DNA of 64,000 nt, taken from contig JAKIVA010000006.1 of the NCBI GenBank assembly GCA_021647265.1, positions 1-64,000 of the forward strand, read 5' to 3'. The notes beneath the pieces are model-generated. The model was given only the letters and a program-made list of their open reading frames with translations. It searched no databases and was not told where the DNA came from. The translations under genes and the position numbers were made by a program. Below, in pieces: positions 58,917-64,000 of the stretch (position 1 is its first letter; each line of letters starts with the position of its first letter). This DNA is from Lutibacter sp. GTDB lineage: Bacteria > Bacteroidota > Bacteroidia > Flavobacteriales > Flavobacteriaceae.

Positions 58917-59888
58917 CTAATTCCCATTCCCATTTCCGTCATCGTTGCTGTCTCCGTTGTCATTGTTTCCATTGTCATCATTTCCATTGTCATTGTTTCC
59001 ATTGTCATTACTTCCTCCGTTATCATTGTTGTCACCGCTGTCATTGTTTCCATTGTCATCACTTCCTCCGTTATCGTTGTTGTCACCGCTGTCATTGTTT
59101 CCATTGTCATTAGTTCCTCCGTTATCGTTGTTGTCACCGCTGTTATTGCTTCCGTTGTTATCAGGGTCTTCACCGTCTGGTGTTCCATCATTATCAGAAT
59201 CAGTATCCAAATAATTAGGAATTCCATCGTTGTCAGAATCATCATTTGAAGCATCACCATCACCGTTTGCATCTTCATCACTATCTAATACACCATCGTT
59301 ATCAGAGTCCGTATCTAAATAATTAGGGATTCCATCATTATCTGTATCGTCATTTATAGGGTTTCCATCACCATCAATATCTTCATTAGTATCCATAATT
59401 CCATCACCATCATCATCGTTGTCGATGTAGTTTGATGTACCATCATTATCAGTATCATAACTATTCACTAACGTTGCAAATTCAGCTTCATTACTTATAG
59501 TTTGCACACTTTCGTCTTTTGATACTTCAAAAGGAAAAGAAACACCATTTATATATAGGCTTGTTGTAGTTGCAGTAATTACACTTGTTAAATCACTTAT
59601 ATTTGATACTAATACTTCACTTCCGTTAGTATATAATAGTGTAATAGGATATGTAAATCGAAAGCCAAAGTCAAATTCCATTGCTTTGTCTACATTAGAA
59701 GAGTTAATTTCGTTTGTGCTTTCTTGATTTATTTTGGATTTTAAAAATTTCGTAACACTTTTTGCAATATCACTAGTTTTTGATTGCTCTTGGTATAGTT
59801 GTTCATCTTCAATTCCTTGATTATTTGTACAGGATGCTACTGTTAAGGCTAATAGCATAATAAATAGTGTAAATTTGGCGTTTTTCAT
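58917..59888 (-). CDS. Lipoprotein with calcium-binding thrombospondin-3-like repeats and an ND/GD-rich repeat tail
   Basis: From ATG 59888 (MKNAKFTLFIMLLALTVASC, lipobox Cys20) the product has 323 residues. A ~125-residue N-terminal domain with short strands precedes TSP3-like repeats (DTDNDGTSNYIDNDDDGDG, DGDGNPINDDTDNDGIPNYL, DTDSDNDGVLDSDEDANGDG), which bind calcium, and a tail of 17-residue NDNGG repeats. The ATG at 59936 is at or before the expected transcript start and is rejected. A promoter element shared with fecR lies at 59944-59968, so it belongs to the divergent sigma factor's regulon. A role as a surface partner of the TonB receptor is inferred. Confidence 0.8.
   Translation of the reverse strand: MKNAKFTLFIMLLALTVASCTNNQGIEDEQLYQEQSKTSDIAKSVTKFLKSKINQESTNEINSSNVDKAMEFDFGFRFTYPITLLYTNGSEVLVSNISDLTSVITATTTSLYINGVSFPFEVSKDESVQTISNEAEFATLVNSYDTDNDGTSNYIDNDDDGDGIMDTNEDIDGDGNPINDDTDNDGIPNYLDTDSDNDGVLDSDEDANGDGDASNDDSDNDGIPNYLDTDSDNDGTPDGEDPDNNGSNNSGDNNDNGGTNDNGNNDSGDNNDNGGSDDNGNNDSGDNNDNGGSNDNGNNDNGNDDNGNNDNGDSNDDGNGNGN
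58986..59138 (-). repeat. 51-bp (17-codon) tandem repeat in the lipoprotein tail, three copies
   Basis: Each unit encodes GDNNDNGG-x-x-DNGNND-x; three consecutive copies differ by a few bases and are followed by a decayed half-unit rich in NDNG. The antisense strand shows a long low-complexity frame through this region that is only a by-product. Confidence 0.8.
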
Positions 59889-59943
59889 TTTTTTAGATTT
59901 TGTTATATTATTATTTGTGACATTTCGATTAATCATACATAAA

Positions 59944-59968
59944 ACAACTGAAAGATAAAAAACCCTAC
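59944..59968 (-). promoter_or_regulatory. Predicted ECF sigma promoter of the lipoprotein gene
   Basis: On minus, an A-run then GTAGGGTTT, nine bases, CAGTTGT (59968 down to 59944). The same element with the same spacing lies before fecR on plus (60536-60560). It gives a leader of about 45 nt before ATG 59888. Confidence 0.65.
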
Positions 59969-60008
59969 TTTTTTTATTATTTTTGAAAATCTTTATTAAA
60001 ATATAAAT

Positions 60009-60521
60009 ATGTCTAAAGACTTAAATAACATTTGCAATCCTACAATTTTTGAAAAAGTTTTTAGAACTTACTCGAAAGATTTAAAAAGGTTTTTATACTT
60101 TAGGTTTGGAGATATGGAATCCTGTGAAGATATAATGCAAGATACTTTTGTAAAACTTTGGGACAACTGTTCAAGTGTTAATTACAACAAGGTTAAGAGT
60201 TATTTGTTTACAGTAGGGAATAATTTATTTTTAAATATTAAGAAGCATGAAAAAATAGTTCGTGAGCATCAACAGCTAAAAGTTAATGATAGCACCTATG
60301 AATCTCCTGAGTTTTTATTGTTAGAAAAAGAGTTTCAACTTAAATTAGAAAAGGCAATTGCAGCATTATCTGAAAGGCAACGAGAAGTTTTTTTATTAAA
60401 TAAAATAGAAAAGAAAAAGTATAAGGAAATTGCAGAAATGTTGGGCTTGTCAGTTAAAGCGGTTGAAAAAAGAATGCATGGAGCCTTAAAAGAACTAAGA
60501 AATAAAATAGGAAATATTTAA
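60009..60521 (+). CDS. ECF-type RNA polymerase sigma factor (FecI-like)
   Basis: The 170 residues have region 2 (about 15-85, YLYFRFGDMESCEDIMQDTFVKLWD-type core binding and -10 recognition) and region 4 (about 115-168, LSERQREVFLLNKIEKKKYK, then LGLSVKAVEKRMHGALKEL helix-turn-helix). It is followed by fecR and a TonB receptor, the usual transmembrane signalling trio. TATTTTTG at 59978-59985 is a housekeeping -7 element for its own transcription. Confidence 0.94.
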   Translation: MSKDLNNICNPTIFEKVFRTYSKDLKRFLYFRFGDMESCEDIMQDTFVKLWDNCSSVNYNKVKSYLFTVGNNLFLNIKKHEKIVREHQQLKVNDSTYESPEFLLLEKEFQLKLEKAIAALSERQREVFLLNKIEKKKYKEIAEMLGLSVKAVEKRMHGALKELRNKIGNI

Positions 60522-60535
60522 TTTATTAAAAAAAA

Positions 60536-60560
60536 GTAGGGTTTATTGCTTTACAGTTGT
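60536..60560 (+). promoter_or_regulatory. Predicted ECF sigma promoter of fecR-TonB receptor
   Basis: GTAGGGTTT-N9-CAGTTGT preceded by an A-run, identical in conserved positions and spacing to the minus-strand element at 59944-59968. It lies 15-40 bp after the sigma stop and 16 bp before the fecR ATG. Confidence 0.65.
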
Positions 60561-60576
60561 CTTAATAATAGCAAAG

Positions 60577-61503
60577 ATGAAAGAAAACAAAGTACATAAC
60601 GATAGTGAATATTTTTTAGCAGCCTGGAGTGAAGGAAAAATTTCTGCTGAAGAACTTAAGAAATATGTTTCTAAAGAAGATTTTAAGGCTTATATGGAAC
60701 TTGAAAAAGGAATTCATCTTTATGAAAAGTTAGAAGCACCGTTAGATCGTTCATTTCAGAAAATTCAAGAGAAAATTAAATATAAATCAAAAGCTAGAGT
60801 TCGAAAATTATATGTGAATTGGTTTACATCTATTGCAGCTTCTATTGTTTTATTTGTAGGTTTATACAGTTTGCTGGGGAATAATACGGTTTTATTAAAC
60901 ACGGGTACAGGTGAACATAAAAATGTTGCGTTATTAGACGGTTCTGAGGTAATTTTGAATTCAAAATCAGAAATAAGCTACAACAAAAGAACTTGGAAAA
61001 AAGAAAGAGAAGTTACCTTAAAAGGTGAAGCTTATTTTAAAGTTCAAAAAGGAAGCACTTTTACAGTAAAAACAATAAATGGTTCTGTAACAGTATTGGG
61101 AACACAGTTTAACGTAATATCACGAGATAATTTTTTTGAAGTAGTTTGTTATGAAGGAAAAGTGAGTGTAAAAAACAATATTAGTAGTGTTATTCTTTTA
61201 CCCGGAAATTCAGTTAGAGTGTTAAATGGTGAAATTATTGAAGATCATCAAGTAAAAGAACAATCTCCAAGTTGGATTTTGGGAGAAAGTACCTTCAAAA
61301 GTATCCCTCTTAAATATGTTATAAACGCTTTAGAAAATCAATACAATGTTCATTTTGATAGAAGTTTAATAGATGAATCGGTTATTTATACGGGAAGTTT
61401 TAACAATAAGAACCTTGAAATCGCGTTAGCGACAGTATTTAAGGCTACTAATATTAAGTATAAAATGACAACAGCAAATATAATTTTATTAGAAAATAAT
61501 TAA
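60577..61503 (+). CDS. FecR family anti-sigma factor
   Basis: The 308 residues have an N-terminal cytoplasmic part (1-80, AAWSEGKISAEELKKYVS), one transmembrane helix (about 88-106, WFTSIAASIVLFVGLYSLL), a periplasmic FecR domain (GSEVILNSKSEISYNKRTW, GTQFNVISRDN) and a C-terminal DUF4974-like domain (SIPLKYVINALENQYNVHF). It relays the signal from the receptor's STN domain to the sigma factor. Its stop shares one base with the receptor's ATG. Confidence 0.94.
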   Translation: MKENKVHNDSEYFLAAWSEGKISAEELKKYVSKEDFKAYMELEKGIHLYEKLEAPLDRSFQKIQEKIKYKSKARVRKLYVNWFTSIAASIVLFVGLYSLLGNNTVLLNTGTGEHKNVALLDGSEVILNSKSEISYNKRTWKKEREVTLKGEAYFKVQKGSTFTVKTINGSVTVLGTQFNVISRDNFFEVVCYEGKVSVKNNISSVILLPGNSVRVLNGEIIEDHQVKEQSPSWILGESTFKSIPLKYVINALENQYNVHFDRSLIDESVIYTGSFNNKNLEIALATVFKATNIKYKMTTANIILLENN

Positions 61504-63809
61504 TGAAATTTATCTTCCGATTTTGTTTTATATGGTTTATTCCCTTCACAGTTTTCTCTCAAGAGGAAGCTGTTTTTTCTGTGGAGTTTAATGAAGCTAA
61601 GGTAGCTACGGTATTAATGTTTATAGAAGAAACATACAATGTTAAATTTTCATACCAAGACAACTTAATTAATACACAAACAATTACATTAACAAAAAAA
61701 AAACGAACACTTGATGAGCTGCTAAATGAAATATCAATATTAATCAAAATTGATTTTGAGAGGCTTGATAATCGTTATATATTTCTTAAAAAGAGTATGA
61801 TGACTGAAGAGAGTTTGCATTTAAAAGAGGTTGTAATTAATGGGTATTTAACCAAGGGAATTTCCAAAAAGAAAAATGCAACTTTTGAAATACATCCAAA
61901 AAAATTGGAAATTTTACCAGGTCTTACAGAACCTGATATTTTTGAAAGTATTCAACAATTTCCTGGAGTGGTAAGCCCAAATGAAACAGCAACAGGTTTA
62001 ATTGTTAGAGGAGGGGCTTCAGATCAAAATAGAATTATTTGGGATGGAATAAATATGTATCATAGTGGTCATTTATTTGGAATGATTTCGGCATTTAACC
62101 CAAACATTACAGAAAAAGTAATATTTCATAATAAAGGAACAAACCCAAAATTTGGAGAACGTATATCAAGTGTCATAGATATTTCAACTAAAACTAAATT
62201 ATCGAAAAAAGTTGAAGCAGAGTTTGGTATTAATGCTATTAATTTTGATGCTTATTTATCAATTCCAATAATAAAAGATAAATTAAGTATGCAAATATCA
62301 TATAGGAGATCCTATGAAGATAAGTTTGAAACTTCAACATTTAGAAACTTAGAAGAAAAAGTTTTTCAACACACGGCAATAAACGAAACTACAAGTTCCG
62401 ATGAGAAATTTAAATTCAAAGACTACAACTTAAAATTAAATTTTCAACCAAATAAAAAAAATACTTTTGCATTAAGTGTTATTCATATTGATAACGATTT
62501 GGAACATGTGTTTGAGGATTTAACTCTTAACAAGTCAAACGAAAATATTTTAGATACTGAAAATGAAGGGTATAGTATTAGTTGGAATAAAAAATGGAAT
62601 ACTAAAGTAAGTCATCAAACACAAGCATTTCTATCTAAATACCGTTTAAATTATAATTTTATTACAACCGAAAATTTAGTGCAAACTTCAGATTTTGATA
62701 AACGAAATAATATTTATGATTCAGGGTTATCTTCAGAAGTTCAAATAAAGATAAATGAAAAAGATAATTTATCTTTAGGCTATCAGTATACATTAAAAGA
62801 TATAAGCTATGAGATTAAAGAAACAGCGGATTTAGTATATATTTTAGACAGAGACAAAACAATTATTAATACACATTCATTTTATTCAAATTATACCTAT
62901 AGAAATTCTAAAATAATAGATGTAGATGGAGGAATTCGGTTGAATTACTACAAAGAATTAAACGCCTTTAGAGTTGAGCCTAGAATTGTTATTAATAAAG
63001 ATTTATTTAAAAATTTAAAACTTCAAATTACAGGAGAATTAAAAAACCAAATAGTAAGTCAAATTGAAGAAACTGTTTTGAGTAATTTATCATTAGAAAA
63101 TAAATTATGGCGTTTGGCTGATGGTGATAAGTTTCCAGTAATCAACAGTAAACAAGTTTCAGCAGGGTTTTTATATAGTAATAATGGGTGGAGTATTGAT
63201 ATTGACCATTACTATAAAAAAATTAGGGGAATTACAACTCTTTCAATAGGGTATTTAAACCCAGAAGATAGTAGGTTTCATGTAGGAAATCAAAAAGTTT
63301 TTGGTACAGATTTTTATTTAGAGAAAGAATTTAAAAAAATAAAAGCTTGGGTAAGTTATTCATATATAGATGTTAAAAATAAATTTGAAGGTTTAAATAA
63401 CAATAAATACTTTACTTCAAGTATAGAAATTAAACATGCTATTTCAGCTTCGTTAAGTTATAAAGTAAAACAATTGCAATTAGCTTTAGGTTGGAAATGG
63501 CAATCAGGGAGACCTTACACAGAGTCTTTAAGTGATTTTGAGGATAATGATTTTGATTTTGAAGGAATTAATACTGAAAAGTTAAAGAATTATCACCGGT
63601 TGGATTTTTCTTCAACCTATAAGTTTAATTTTTCAAAAAAAGGTACTACTCGTGGCAAAATTGGTTTTTCTATTAGGAATCTATACAATAGAAAAAGTCA
63701 TTTAAGTAGAGAATACACAGGGAATAATGCCATTAATGACCCAATTACTGCTATTGATAAATTTTCATTAGGAATAACTCCAAATTTTCTTTTTAGAGTT
63801 TATTGGTAA
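61503..63809 (+). CDS. TonB-dependent receptor with N-terminal STN signalling domain
   Basis: The 768-residue outer-membrane protein has a signal peptide (1-19, PFTVFSQ), an STN domain (about 22-98, FNEAKVATVLMFIEETYNV, TLTKKKRTLDELLNEI) that contacts FecR, a plug (about 140-235, SIQQFPGVVSPNETATGLIV, RGGASDQNRIIWDGI) and a 22-strand barrel ending in an aromatic residue (FLFRVYW). No SusD-like gene follows, so it is not a polysaccharide locus; the ligand is unknown. Expression is probably self-limited through the ECF promoter at 60536. Confidence 0.93.
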   Translation: MKFIFRFCFIWFIPFTVFSQEEAVFSVEFNEAKVATVLMFIEETYNVKFSYQDNLINTQTITLTKKKRTLDELLNEISILIKIDFERLDNRYIFLKKSMMTEESLHLKEVVINGYLTKGISKKKNATFEIHPKKLEILPGLTEPDIFESIQQFPGVVSPNETATGLIVRGGASDQNRIIWDGINMYHSGHLFGMISAFNPNITEKVIFHNKGTNPKFGERISSVIDISTKTKLSKKVEAEFGINAINFDAYLSIPIIKDKLSMQISYRRSYEDKFETSTFRNLEEKVFQHTAINETTSSDEKFKFKDYNLKLNFQPNKKNTFALSVIHIDNDLEHVFEDLTLNKSNENILDTENEGYSISWNKKWNTKVSHQTQAFLSKYRLNYNFITTENLVQTSDFDKRNNIYDSGLSSEVQIKINEKDNLSLGYQYTLKDISYEIKETADLVYILDRDKTIINTHSFYSNYTYRNSKIIDVDGGIRLNYYKELNAFRVEPRIVINKDLFKNLKLQITGELKNQIVSQIEETVLSNLSLENKLWRLADGDKFPVINSKQVSAGFLYSNNGWSIDIDHYYKKIRGITTLSIGYLNPEDSRFHVGNQKVFGTDFYLEKEFKKIKAWVSYSYIDVKNKFEGLNNNKYFTSSIEIKHAISASLSYKVKQLQLALGWKWQSGRPYTESLSDFEDNDFDFEGINTEKLKNYHRLDFSSTYKFNFSKKGTTRGKIGFSIRNLYNRKSHLSREYTGNNAINDPITAIDKFSLGITPNFLFRVYW

Positions 63810-63854
63810 TCACAAATTTAATACGCTATGGTTGTTAAATAAAAACAATGGTTA

Positions 63855-64000
63855 TTAATTACAGGCCTCCCAAATGGTTTCTTTAGGAGTTGGAGCAATA
63901 ATTGAAATAAATTCTTTTGAAACAGGATGTGTAAATTCAATTTTACGTGCATGTAAATGAATACTACCATCTTTGTTACTTCTATTAAAACCATACTTTA
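63855..64000 (-). CDS. RluA family pseudouridine synthase, C-terminal end (rest outside window)
   Basis: The minus frame ending at TAA 63857-63855 encodes GSIHLHARKIEFTHPV, the C-terminal motif of RluA/RluD-type pseudouridine synthases, and ends KETIWEACN. Only the last ~48 residues are in the window, so the specific enzyme (23S rRNA or tRNA) cannot be named. It is convergent with the TonB receptor gene. Confidence 0.75.
   Translation of the reverse strand, partial: KYGFNRSNKDGSIHLHARKIEFTHPVSKEFISIIAPTPKETIWEACN

Noticed and set aside
58895..59281. 128-aa minus-strand ORF rich in M, T and E overlapping the lipoprotein tail
   Set aside because: It is a low-complexity shadow of the GD/ND repeats in another frame; the lipoprotein frame has the signal peptide and recognised repeats. 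The plus-strand LSPLSLFP frame is rejected for the same reason.
1..64000. tRNA, rRNA, integrase, insertion sequence, prophage or plasmid features
   Set aside because: I saw no tRNA cloverleaf, rRNA segment, transposase or phage gene; base composition and gene types look chromosomal throughout.

Overview
The window is a low-GC, AT-rich chromosomal segment of a member of the Bacteroidota, most likely a marine-type Flavobacteriaceae. The evidence is a type IX secretion (T9SS) type B C-terminal sorting domain, a PorP/SprF partner, STN/TonB receptors with FecR and ECF sigma factors, promoters of the TAnnTTTG type, AT-rich start contexts without Shine-Dalgarno sequences, and families such as DUF3127, DUF2797, DUF3570 and bacterial GH3. 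The genus cannot be fixed from the sequence alone.

Layout. 1-4083: the end of a repetitive secreted adhesin, then PorP/SprF and an OmpA/PD40 protein, a T9SS export and surface-anchoring set. 4084-14777: mixed housekeeping genes (CAP lipoprotein, M3 peptidase, purK-purE, a Rieske-like lipoprotein, greA, HIT protein, histidine kinase, flavin reductase, DUF3127, aat, MazG-like). 14778-27686: a long inverted repeat, a BNR/sortilin-like secreted protein, aroA, queA, a fulvocin C-like bacteriocin gene with a five-helix membrane thioredoxin, rlmN, a prenyl synthase, GH3, DUF2797 and fabD. 27770-34836, all on minus: galE and a sugar aminotransferase, cysM-cysE, a nitroreductase and leuB-leuA. 34987-44004, all on plus: a helical unknown, then ilvD-ilvB-ilvN-ilvC-ilvA behind a regulatory leader. 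44120-55547, plus: a complete arginine and proline pathway in one run (acetyltransferase, argG, argC, proC, argD, proA, proB, argF', argB, argE, argH). 55678-58769, minus: thioredoxin-ApbE-DUF4266-DUF3570. 58917-63809: a calcium-binding-repeat lipoprotein divergent from ECF sigma, FecR and a TonB receptor. 63855-64000: the end of an RluA-type pseudouridine synthase.

The most informative things are regulatory or lie below usual gene-calling size. (1) Upstream of ilvD are two tandem attenuators. Each has a 21-codon leader peptide packed with Ile/Leu/Val, an antiterminator arm that starts at the leader's stop codon, and a strong intrinsic terminator. (2) The fulvocin C-like gene has its lipoprotein signal peptide in frame with no start codon. 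The only good ATG is out of frame and separated from it by three copies of a 7-bp repeat, so one more copy would restore the full protein: a candidate phase-variable bacteriocin. (3) The ECF sigma locus has the same 25-bp promoter-like element (GTAGGGTTT-N9-CAGTTGT) facing fecR on one strand and the lipoprotein on the other. (4) The arginine operon is preceded by two tiny ORFs with RR dipeptides. (5) ArgF' carries Ser at position 90, where the succinyl- and acetyl-ornithine enzymes have Pro or Glu. (6) REP-like palindromes sit in several gaps of the ilv and arg runs.

Gene identities come from recognising motifs and whole-protein similarity from memory; no database search was run.
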